DNA of 22,288 bases, from positions 1 to 22,288 of the forward strand of contig JAHIKF010000088.1 of assembly GCA_018897875.1 (NCBI GenBank), given 5' to 3'. This document shows positions 7,244 through 14,263 of the stretch, piece by piece. A program made the translations under genes and the position numbers. The DNA is from Pseudomonadota bacterium (GTDB lineage: Bacteria; Desulfobacterota; Desulfobaccia; Desulfobaccales; 0-14-0-80-60-11). Numbering within the stretch: the stretch's first letter is position 1; each line of letters opens with the position of its first letter. Under the pieces are notes generated by a model. It did no database searches and had not been told where the DNA came from. It saw nothing but the letters and a program-made list of their open reading frames with translations.

Positions 7244-7948
7244 TTAAAAGTCCGGCAGCCGGTCAGCTTCGTCCAGAAGCAGTCGTCGCGGCTTGAGATC
7301 CGCCAGATCAGGCCACAGGCCGGGAGAATCCTCCCAGGCCACCAGGTGCTCCCATCCGCCCAGGTGCACCACCCGGCGATGCCGGGAGACCAGGCGCCGG
7401 AGCCGCCGGGCCAGGAACCGTTCCCGCCGCACAGTCTCGGGGACGCCGGGGAGGATGCGCCGCCGGGGGGCTCCCGCCCAGGCCTGCCGGGCCCGGCGGA
7501 ACTGCCCGGCCACAAAATCCGCCAGCGCGCCGTCGGCGGTGGCGAACAAGGCCTCCAGGTTAGCCGGGCTCAGCAGTTCCGTCGCATACCGGGGCAGGTG
7601 CCGCCGGGACAAAAAACCCAGGTCCAGGGGGCGCCAGGGGACGTTAAGCCTCCGGCTATAATCGCCAGCCGCCCGGACCTCGAACGGCAAAGCCACCTGG
7701 GCCGCCAGGCGCTGGATGGCCAGGTGGCGCTCCGCCCCGGCCGGCAGTTCAGCCAGGGCTGCCGCCAGCTGCCGCTGCCAGCCGCGGCCGTGCTTTAAGC
7801 GGTAACCCAGGGAAAAGGGGCTGATCTCCACTGTGACCAGGTCCGGCCCCAGGTGGTGCATGAGTTTCCTGGCCCGAGCCCGGCCCCGGGGATCGCCGTG
7901 GACCGTGCCGATGAGGATAAGGCTAAAATTGGCGCTATCTTTAAAAAT
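7244..7948 (-). CDS. probable TraB/ChaN/EreA-like protein with an apparent ATT start
   Basis: The first ATG in frame (7861) would give 205 residues, but the frame is coding-like for 29 more codons upstream: FKDSANFSLILIGTVHGDP... . This carries a first strand with GTVH and, after it, PDLVTVEIS, a pattern like the GxxH and PDxVxxE motifs at the start of TraB/PrgY-type proteins; VVHLGGWEHL near the C-terminus resembles their GxGH strand. No ATG, GTG, TTG or CTG exists between the in-frame stop (7967-7969) and 7861; ATT at 7946-7948 is preceded by AAGGGAAAACGCC, a good ribosome-site spacing. With ATT the protein has 234 residues. Family assignment is by motif only. Alternatively the true start codon has been lost and the gene is decaying. 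Confidence 0.55.
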   Translation of the reverse strand: MFKDSANFSLILIGTVHGDPRGRARARKLMHHLGPDLVTVEISPFSLGYRLKHGRGWQRQLAAALAELPAGAERHLAIQRLAAQVALPFEVRAAGDYSRRLNVPWRPLDLGFLSRRHLPRYATELLSPANLEALFATADGALADFVAGQFRRARQAWAGAPRRRILPGVPETVRRERFLARRLRRLVSRHRRVVHLGGWEHLVAWEDSPGLWPDLADLKPRRLLLDEADRLPDF

Positions 7949-8072
7949 GGCGTTTTCCCTTAATAATTATAGGGGCAAACTACCAGGCCCGCCTTCCCTA
8001 TTAACGGTTCATGGCCTGACGGCCACAACCAAGCGATGCAAATGCTTTAACCGGCACAGTGGCGGCAGAAAT

Positions 8073-8121
8073 GTAGGGTGCGTCCTACGCACCATAACGT
8101 GGCGCCTGAAACGCGCCCTAC
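8073..8121. repeat. 49-bp GTAG...CTAC composite palindrome, copy 2 (inverted)
   Basis: Same length and both feet as the element at 186-234, but in the opposite orientation; 46 of 49 bases agree. It lies in the spacer between the TraB-like and M23 genes, beside an ACAGGC hairpin (8125-8152). Confidence 0.8.
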
Positions 8122-8124
8122 TGC

Positions 8125-8152
8125 GGCACAGGCAGGAAAGCCTGTGCCACCA
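8125..8152. repeat. GGCACAGGC...GCCTGTGCC hairpin
   Basis: A perfect stem GGCACAGGC/GCCTGTGCC followed by ACC, as in 6944-6968 and 7074-7098. The 3' flank CTTTTTCAAGGCGG resembles the flank of the 6944 copy (CTTTTCAAGGCAG), so the mobile unit may extend beyond the hairpin. Confidence 0.7.
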
Positions 8153-8190
8153 ACCTTTTTCAAGGCGGTGCGCTGCTGGTGACTGCTTTT

Positions 8191-8775
8191 TCAGAAAAAG
8201 CTCGAAATCACCGCTAGCGGATCAATGAGCCTGATCCCGGGATCATGGCCCAGATTGTTCCAGGTAAGCTGATCCAGCCTGACATCCTTCGGCACCCAGG
8301 CAAACGTGAGGTGCACGTGGGGCGGGAGGTTGGTCTTTTTGCCGGGAAATCCCGCCACCGCGGCAATGATCTCACCCGCGGCCACCTGTTGGCCGGTCTG
8401 CAGCCCATCTCTGGGTATGGTATGTCCAACCGCGGACAAAAGTTGACGGCCTTCGTCAGTATAAATCGCATGGCTTATATAGATGGATTTTCCCAGAAAA
8501 TCCCGGTCGATTTTTACCACCTGACCGGCAAACGCCGCCGGGATTTGGGTCTGCTGATCCACGGTTTTCACCCTGCCGCCGTCAGTCTCAAAACTATACA
8601 GGTCCAGGCCTTCATGGGGGACGGCCCGGGGGCCCTGATCCCCCCACCATTTTTGCAATCCCTGGAAGCGCATGCCCGGATGGAAGACCCAGCCTTTAAA
8701 CCCGTCCATCCGGGGCCGGTTGTGCTCCAGCATAAATTCCATAAATTGGCTGTGGATTTCGGACGATGGGGACAT
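8191..8775 (-). CDS. M23-type metallopeptidase domain protein without a signal peptide
   Basis: A 194-residue protein whose C-terminal two thirds match the LytM/M23 fold. Zinc-site residues are present: His54 and Asp58 in HEGLDLYS, and His153-x-His155 in PPHVHLTF. The lines between (VVKIDRDFLGKSIYISHA, TGQQVAAGEIIAAV) show the beta-rich biotinyl-like core of the family. M23 enzymes normally cut peptidoglycan cross-bridges and are exported, yet no signal peptide or membrane helix can be found: an in-frame stop lies 7 codons above the ATG. It may act inside the cell, be exported otherwise, or have lost its leader. The gene stands alone between repeats. Confidence 0.75.
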   Translation of the reverse strand: MSPSSEIHSQFMEFMLEHNRPRMDGFKGWVFHPGMRFQGLQKWWGDQGPRAVPHEGLDLYSFETDGGRVKTVDQQTQIPAAFAGQVVKIDRDFLGKSIYISHAIYTDEGRQLLSAVGHTIPRDGLQTGQQVAAGEIIAAVAGFPGKKTNLPPHVHLTFAWVPKDVRLDQLTWNNLGHDPGIRLIDPLAVISSFF

Positions 8776-8889
8776 GGATGCTTCGGCTACCGAAAATTAG
8801 TCAGCGAAATTGTGGTCACCTGCGGGAGATTGGCCACCGAAGTTCGCTCCATAAGTTGGTGGCGTAGCCGCAGGCTTTGCCGTGAACCC

Positions 8890-8976
8890 CAAAATCCCCC
8901 TAAATCCCCCTTTAATAAAGGGGGACTTTAAAACCCCCCTTTTTCAAAGGGGGGAAGGGGGGATTTTCATCCTCGG
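8890..8976. repeat. CCCCCTTT/AAAGGGGG dispersed palindrome pair, copy 1
   Basis: Two G/C-run palindromes (CCCCCTTTAATAAAGGGGG and CCCCCCTTTTTCAAAGGGGG) lie side by side, with outer TAAATCCCCC and GGGGGGATTTT. Related pairs are at 17205-17299 and 20752-20840. It lies in the 356-bp spacer upstream of the M23 gene. Confidence 0.8.
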
Positions 8977-9020
8977 GGGTGAAACATTTGTGGTTCATGA
9001 ACGTTTAGCCGGCGATAGAT

Positions 9021-9074
9021 GTAGGGCGGGCATTGCCCGCCGATCTTCTTAATGGTGGGCAATGCCCACCCGAC
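9021..9074. repeat. GTAG REP-like pair
   Basis: GTAGGGCGGGCATTGCCCGCC and, after 12 bp, an inverted partner GGTGGGCAATGCCCACC ending CCGAC in place of CCTAC. It fills most of the space between the 8890 element and the heptamer array at the end of the next gene. Confidence 0.7.
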
Positions 9075-9101
9075 ATTTTATCTTCGCCAAGCCCTGGCTT
9101 G

Positions 9102-9136
9102 AGCTGAAAGCTGATGGTTGACTGCTGACAGCTAAT
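9102..9136. repeat. degenerate heptamer array running into a stop codon
   Basis: AGCTGAA, AGCTGAT, GGTTGAC, TGCTGAC, AGCTAAT: five 7-mers in register. The stop triplet of the thymidylate-synthase-like gene (9132-9134, CTA on this strand) lies inside the last unit, so part of the array supplies the stop codon. Confidence 0.65.
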
Positions 9137-10667
9137 CCTGCACGAACTCCCGGCCGTCTTTGAGGGCCATCTCGGCCTTGGCCAGCTGGCGCCCCAGGTA
9201 GATGGCGTGATTGATGTCCGACAGGGCCACATCCCTGGCGATCTGGTACTGGAGCGAAACCGCGGTCTTGCCCCGGTACTCCCTCAGGGTGACGTCCTCG
9301 AAGCGGTGTTCCACCAGGATTTCCTTGCCGTCCAGGGTGATCCGGAAGTAGCCCATGGGGTCCAACCGAAACACCTTACTCCGCGAGCGCTTACCCACAA
9401 CTGCCATTGCACGATCTAGTTCACGAGGGTCTAAGCTAATAGAATGACTGAAAACCGTAATAGCACCTACTGGTAATTCAATTTGTTCGGCAACAAAATT
9501 TTGAATAGCCATGAGGCCATAACAATTAAGGAGCCACCCATCCATAGCATTATGTGTTCTAAATGTTGCAGTTAATGTAAGTTTTTCCTCAAACTTTCTA
9601 AAAAATAGAGAAACAAAGCAAGGGTGGCCTTCTTTTTTTAAGAGATCCCTTTTATTGTGCCATAACGTAAAATATGCTTTGCGGTCTTCAGGATCTTTCT
9701 TAAGACGCAAAGCACATTCGAGTAAGCCATCGATATTAAAATATTCCCGGAGCCTATGCCCATAGCTATATGTTTCATCTTGCCTAAGCTCAACTCTTAC
9801 AATATGGAAAAGGGTTTTTTGCCCTTTTATTGACCATTCATCCATTAAACGTTCTGGCCTCAGAATTTCTTCCTGGTATTTTCTAAGCTTATCTGGATCA
9901 AAATTGTAGGCGAGAAGTTTCTCCTTCGTTTCAAACTCTGGCTTTTCGACTACCACCTTAATATTTTGAAGTTCTAAACGGTTCCCTTTACTTAGTGTTA
10001 CTAATCGCCCAAAGCGTGTAAACAAGTATATTAATTCTTTCCACGCTTCAAGCGGTGTATCTCTTATTATTTGGTGAGCCCGAGGGTTGCTGGGAAAGTG
10101 CTCAATTTCTACTTCTGGGAGGGGGACCTCCTGCCGAGGCAGAACATTTTTGGGAAGTTGTAGTCGTGAGGAAAAAAAATTCCGAAGATTGTTTAGGATT
10201 TCACCTTGCTGAGGGTCTCCTATCAAGATTAGTTCAGGATGATTCTTAAATTGCTCTAGCTGAACCAAATCGTCAATCATTCTTTTAGTTTCCCGAATAC
10301 GCCCCGCTTTTACTTCAACCCCCGGCATTGGGCTTTTATATCGTACCAAAGCTCTTTCAACCAACTCTATGCCCAACTCGAAAAATTTTTCCAGTTCCTC
10401 CCGAGACCCCGACCGGTCATGCCCACAGATCAACAGCGTCTGTATCTGAGGGTTGTACAGCAAATTCCGCAGCATCTCCCTCAAACCGTTGCCGTAGAGG
10501 GTGCCGAAGACCGCGATGGGGCTGGTGGCCGGGTTTAGGTCCACCCCGGCCTGGCGGAAGCGCTCTATGACGTAATCTACCTTAGACCACAGGGTCACCA
10601 CCCCGATGGTCCCCTGGGGATTTATCACGGTCAGGCGGTCGGCGAAATGCAGGGGGATGAACTCCAT
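9132..10667 (-). CDS. MtrA-like / thymidylate synthase-like / DUF4346-like fusion protein
   Basis: A 511-residue protein of three parts. Residues 1-110: a region like methyltransferase subunit MtrA (FGTLYGNGLREML, NPQIQTLLICGHD). About 270-430: an archaeal-type thymidylate-synthase fold with HPC (candidate catalytic Cys350), FRTHNAMDGW (Arg370) and FSHSISL. About 433-511: a DUF4346-like end (LDPMGYFRITLDG ... HAIYLGRQLAKAEMAL ... FVQD). It may methylate dUMP or another pyrimidine substrate; this is inference. ATG 10667 is chosen over 10718 because host-like codons begin there; the 17 extra codons are AT-rich, and neither site has a strong ribosome site. Codons for about residues 91-422 are AT-rich (sampled 30-40% G+C) while both ends are near 70%. 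The gene is divergent from the GAF gene. Confidence 0.7.
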   Translation of the reverse strand: MEFIPLHFADRLTVINPQGTIGVVTLWSKVDYVIERFRQAGVDLNPATSPIAVFGTLYGNGLREMLRNLLYNPQIQTLLICGHDRSGSREELEKFFELGIELVERALVRYKSPMPGVEVKAGRIRETKRMIDDLVQLEQFKNHPELILIGDPQQGEILNNLRNFFSSRLQLPKNVLPRQEVPLPEVEIEHFPSNPRAHQIIRDTPLEAWKELIYLFTRFGRLVTLSKGNRLELQNIKVVVEKPEFETKEKLLAYNFDPDKLRKYQEEILRPERLMDEWSIKGQKTLFHIVRVELRQDETYSYGHRLREYFNIDGLLECALRLKKDPEDRKAYFTLWHNKRDLLKKEGHPCFVSLFFRKFEEKLTLTATFRTHNAMDGWLLNCYGLMAIQNFVAEQIELPVGAITVFSHSISLDPRELDRAMAVVGKRSRSKVFRLDPMGYFRITLDGKEILVEHRFEDVTLREYRGKTAVSLQYQIARDVALSDINHAIYLGRQLAKAEMALKDGREFVQD

Positions 10668-10941
10668 GGCTGCGTTTATACCACAAACTGATTCGGAGGA
10701 AAAATATTCCTGAACCATGGGGGGCGAAAAGGTTCACCGGGTGCACCCGATTACCGCCTCGCCCCGCTTAAAAGATTTCCCCAGAACCCCCAAAAATGAT
10801 ATGATTTTATGCGGTAAAGAAACTGATAGCGGCAGCCTTGCCGGATGGCAGGAAAATTGATAAAAATAAGTAAGCGGCGGCAAGATTTTTCGATCCGGGA
10901 TTTCCCACAGGATACCAAGTATAGACAAGGGAGGGGCGGCG

Positions 10942-12009
10942 ATGGCGGCTTTTAAAGAACGGATGTATCTGCGGAGTTTTCAGGAGATCAGTAAGGTCCT
11001 GAGCTCCACCCTGGCGGTGGACGAAGTGCTGGATCACATCGCGCGGCAGATCACCGAGGTCATGAACCTGAAAGGGGCCACGATCCGGCTGGTCAACCCC
11101 AGGACCAACCGGCTGGAGTTGGTTGCGGCCCATGGGCTGAGCGAAAAATATCTCAAGAAGGGTGTCGTGGACCTGGACAAGAGTGTCACTGAGGCCTTGA
11201 GCGGCCGCCCGGTGGCCATTTTTGATGCGGTCAACGACTCCCGCATGCAGTATCCCCAGGAAGCCAGGGAAGAAGGGATCGCCACCCTGGTGGCCGTCCC
11301 CATGGTGGCCAAGGGCAAGGTCATCGGCGTCATGCGCCTGGTGACCGCCGAACCCCGGGAGTTCACCATGGAGGAGGTGGATTTCGCCTGCGCCGTGGCG
11401 GAGTTGGGGGCCCAGGCCATCAGCAACGCCAGGATGTATGAAAACCGCACCAAGGAACTCAATTTCCTCAAGGGCCTCCTGGAAGTCTCCAAGGCGATCA
11501 ACTCCGCCCTGGACGTGAAAAAGGTCCTCCACCTCCTGGTGAAGACCGTCACCACCGCCCTGGACATCAAGGGGGCCGGGGTGCGCCTGCTGGATGAAAA
11601 ACGGCAGCAGATGGAACTGGTGGCCCACTACGGCCTGAGCGACCGCTACATCACCAAGGGCCCGGTGGGGACCGACAAGTCCATCACTGACGCCATGATG
11701 GGCAAGGCGGTGTCCATCTACGACGTGGACAGCGACCCCCGGGCCAACTATCCCCAACAGGCGGCGGAAGAGGGCATCAAATCCATCCTGTCGGTGCCCA
11801 TCAACCTCAAGGGCAACGTCATCGGGGTCATGCGCATCTATACCAGCGAACTTCGGGAGTTCAGCGACGATGAGATCACCTTTATCTCCTCTTTGGCAGA
11901 GCAGGCGGCCCTGGGCATGGAAAACGCCCGCCTCTACCAGAAGCTCAAGGGCGAATACGAGGAGATGATGGGCGACCTGTACAGCTTCACCGGTTTTACC
12001 CGGTTTTAG
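10942..12009 (+). CDS. tandem-GAF protein without output domain
   Basis: A 355-residue soluble protein with two GAF domains (about 20-165 and 185-340) joined by a helix. The halves are clear duplicates: each has (D)LxxKGAx(I/V)RL, a DKS(V/I)T segment, a YPQ(E/Q)A-EEGI segment and VP-KGxVIGVMR. There is no kinase, cyclase, HD or DNA-binding domain, so it probably senses a ligand and signals through a partner. GGGAGG sits 8 nt before the ATG. It is monocistronic: a hairpin pair follows and the next gene converges on it. The ligand is not predictable; residues for cyclic nucleotides or haem are not evident. Confidence 0.85.
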   Translation: MAAFKERMYLRSFQEISKVLSSTLAVDEVLDHIARQITEVMNLKGATIRLVNPRTNRLELVAAHGLSEKYLKKGVVDLDKSVTEALSGRPVAIFDAVNDSRMQYPQEAREEGIATLVAVPMVAKGKVIGVMRLVTAEPREFTMEEVDFACAVAELGAQAISNARMYENRTKELNFLKGLLEVSKAINSALDVKKVLHLLVKTVTTALDIKGAGVRLLDEKRQQMELVAHYGLSDRYITKGPVGTDKSITDAMMGKAVSIYDVDSDPRANYPQQAAEEGIKSILSVPINLKGNVIGVMRIYTSELREFSDDEITFISSLAEQAALGMENARLYQKLKGEYEEMMGDLYSFTGFTRF

Positions 12010-12035
12010 GCTAGGGCGAGGGCGCCGCCAGACCA

Positions 12036-12085
12036 GGGCCCGGAAGGTTTCCGGGCCCGCCGCAGTTCCGGCGCCATTGCGCCGG
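12036..12085. terminator. double hairpin between convergent genes
   Basis: A perfect 10-bp stem GGGCCCGGAA/TTCCGGGCCC with a GGT loop (12036-12058) is followed by CCGGCGC/GCGCCGG with a CATT loop (12068-12085). No U-tract follows on either side, so intrinsic termination is uncertain; the place between two convergent genes fits a bidirectional stop or roadblock. Confidence 0.4.
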
Positions 12086-12158
12086 GACCTCAGACCATCA
12101 GGGCCAGAGAGAGCAACCCGGACCTCAGAACCAAGGCGATGGCCTTGAGGCAGCAATC

Positions 12159-13901
12159 TTAGCCCTTCACACCTTTGATAAAATCCCGAACCATTTTGCA
12201 CCCGGTTTTTCCCAGGATCTTGAGGTCAAGCCCGGGGGAGATATTCTGGACATAATCCAGGTCATGGATAATCCAATAATTAAATTTTAACTTGGTGTGG
12301 GCCTCCACCTGCCAGAGGCCAGTCATGCCGGGACGCACGGAGAGCCGGGCATCCCGCCACCTGGGGTTGTAACGCATCTCCTCCAAAGACAAAGGCCGCG
12401 TCCCCACCAGGCTCATATCGCCTTTAAGGACGTTCCAGAGTTGCGGCAGTTCATCCAAATTGGTATCCCGCAAAAACTGACCCACTCGGGTTATCCTGGG
12501 ATCTCTGGCTATCTTGAACATGGGCCCATCCACCTCGTTCCTGGCTTGCAGTTGGCGCTTCAAGTCCTCGGCATTGATGACCATAGATCGGAATTTGTAC
12601 ATAAGAAAATTGCGGCCTTTTCGGCCACAACGGGGTTGCCGGAAAAAAACGTTGCCAGGAGAGTCCAGCTTGATGGCCACGGCGATGATGAGCATCAAGG
12701 GTGCGGTGATGACCAGCCCCAGCGCCGCGGCCATGACATCGACGATCCGCTTGAGCTTCAGGTAGAAAGGCCCTGCCGGGATTTGCCAATGGAGATGCTT
12801 GACGACGGACTGGGAGTCCCGATGGGTGGATTCCCGCAGCGCTAAAACGTCCACATCCCTTTCTCCCGACTGGGATTTGATTATTGCGGTTTCGTGCAGG
12901 ATCGTCCCGTTTCTGACCGTTGAGCCTTCGCCGATAACACAGCGGCTGAGATAAGATCCCTGGCCAATCAGGGTATCCCCCAGGATGACGCACTCATTGA
13001 TGATGGCCCCTTTCCCCACCTCGCACCGGGGACCGACGGCCGTAGGTCCCAGGATCAACACCTCGTCGGCCAGGCGGCAGTCCGGCCCCAGCGCCACAGG
13101 TTCAAACAGCCTCCAGGCAGCCTTACCCGCCGGTGCGGTCAATGGCTGGGCAACGGCATCATTGATCCCCGGGAATTGTACCCGTTGAGCCAGAACATCG
13201 AGGTTGGCAATAAAATAGTCGTCGAGACTGGAAATCGTGCGGCAATATTGTTGGACCTCCCAAAGGCTCGCGGGTAACCCCCGCTCGTAGAGGATGGGGA
13301 AAAGCTGCTCTTTGAGATCAAAGTAGCTGTCTGTCGGGAGCAGCTTGAGGATAGCAGGCTCGAACAGGTATAAGCCGGCCGGCCGATGCACGCTGCGCTT
13401 TTCCTGCATATGGTGGATGCGGTGAATGGCCTTGACTCCGTTCTCGGCATCCAGCTCGACCCGTTCCTTGTCCCACGCCGCCTCCAGGACCGGCAATGAA
13501 CCCACGGTGGCGATGGCCCCCCGAGACCGGTGCGCCTCCAGCATCGGCTCGAGGCCCATACCCAGGAACAGGTCCCCGCCGACAACCCAGAAAGGCGCCC
13601 CCTCAAGCCAGGCCTCCACCTCTTTCAGTGATCCCCCCGTCCCGTGAGAGGTTTCGATTACTTGGGATTCCAGGGGCGCCCGCCAGAGGGCTAGATGTTT
13701 CGTCACCACGGCCCCCATCCCCGGTCGGACGCAGAATATCAGGCGCTTAACGCCCACGGCGCCCAGGACCTTGGCCATATAGCGATAGGAGGGCACGTTG
13801 GCGATGGGCAGCAAAGCCTTAGGATAGGCGGCGATGGCGAACCCGTTGAAGGAGGAAGAGCCGCCGGCGAGGATCACCGCTGTGTGTGGCGCATGGATCA
13901 T
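12159..13901 (-). CDS. nucleotidyltransferase-like / left-handed beta-helix / sugar-phosphate transferase fusion
   Basis: A 580-residue fusion. Residues 1-240: a sugar-nucleotidyltransferase fold with AGGSSSF (canonical GGxGTR; the Arg is missing), YPKALLPI and VVGGDLF. About 265-350: hexapeptide-type repeats (LGPDCRLADEVLILGPTAVG...). About 382-580: a polyprenyl-phosphate sugar-1-phosphate transferase of the WcaJ/PglC type, with one membrane helix (LGLVITAPLMLIIAVAIKL), the FRSM box, catalytic Asp483-Glu484 in DELPQLWNVLKGDMSLVG, and the C-terminal SVRPGMTGLWQV. The last domain should load a sugar phosphate onto undecaprenyl phosphate at the inner membrane to start exopolysaccharide synthesis. 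The N-terminal part may supply, sense or regulate the sugar nucleotide. Its ATG overlaps the stop of the upstream kinase-like gene (ATGA), so translation is coupled. Confidence 0.85.
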   Translation of the reverse strand: MIHAPHTAVILAGGSSSFNGFAIAAYPKALLPIANVPSYRYMAKVLGAVGVKRLIFCVRPGMGAVVTKHLALWRAPLESQVIETSHGTGGSLKEVEAWLEGAPFWVVGGDLFLGMGLEPMLEAHRSRGAIATVGSLPVLEAAWDKERVELDAENGVKAIHRIHHMQEKRSVHRPAGLYLFEPAILKLLPTDSYFDLKEQLFPILYERGLPASLWEVQQYCRTISSLDDYFIANLDVLAQRVQFPGINDAVAQPLTAPAGKAAWRLFEPVALGPDCRLADEVLILGPTAVGPRCEVGKGAIINECVILGDTLIGQGSYLSRCVIGEGSTVRNGTILHETAIIKSQSGERDVDVLALRESTHRDSQSVVKHLHWQIPAGPFYLKLKRIVDVMAAALGLVITAPLMLIIAVAIKLDSPGNVFFRQPRCGRKGRNFLMYKFRSMVINAEDLKRQLQARNEVDGPMFKIARDPRITRVGQFLRDTNLDELPQLWNVLKGDMSLVGTRPLSLEEMRYNPRWRDARLSVRPGMTGLWQVEAHTKLKFNYWIIHDLDYVQNISPGLDLKILGKTGCKMVRDFIKGVKG

Positions 13902-14263
13902 AATTTTTTATATATCCATTGGTGAACAGGAAAGATCCTGCGGTTGAGCCCCAACTCGACTTTGTCGCAACCATGGGCGGGAAGTTTGGACAAGGCGGCC
14001 GGAACGCCCGGCCGGCGGAAATTTCCGTCCATCAGCAAAACGTGGCCGGTCTGCTGCTCTGCCGCGGCCAGGGCCAGCCCCACGGCCACCGTGGTTGCCC
14101 CTTCCCTTGCCTCGGCGGAGCACACCAGGATGCTCTTGATGCACGTGACGTCACGAGGCAGCAAGACGTTGGGGCAGATACTCGCAAAGACCCGGCGAGT
14201 GTCGGGAAGGCGCAACTTATCCATTAGATTCAAATGGTTAACGATGTCAGGATGCGAGCTCAC
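13898..14263 (-). CDS. short BY-kinase/ParA-like protein, probably inactive
   Basis: A 121-residue protein resembling the nucleotide-binding part of bacterial tyrosine kinases (CpsD/CapB/Wzc C-terminal domain): KSILVCSAEAREGATT, then VLLMDGNFRRP. The Walker A Lys is absent (EGATT for EGKTT), the second Asp of the Walker A' motif is Asn, and the protein ends well before the Walker B and tyrosine cluster of a normal (about 230-residue) kinase. ATP hydrolysis is therefore unlikely; it could be a regulatory remnant or a decaying gene. The start shown is GTG 14263; ATG 14224 is an alternative. Coupled by ATGA to the sugar-transferase fusion, it probably belongs to polysaccharide chain-length control. 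No Wzz-like gene is next to it. Confidence 0.65.
   Translation of the reverse strand: MSSHPDIVNHLNLMDKLRLPDTRRVFASICPNVLLPRDVTCIKSILVCSAEAREGATTVAVGLALAAAEQQTGHVLLMDGNFRRPGVPAALSKLPAHGCDKVELGLNRRIFPVHQWIYKKL

Noticed and set aside
10807..12201. 464-residue open frame on the minus strand
   Set aside because: It lies opposite the tandem-GAF gene and is rich in His, Gly, Asp and Val as expected for the antisense of a GC-rich gene.
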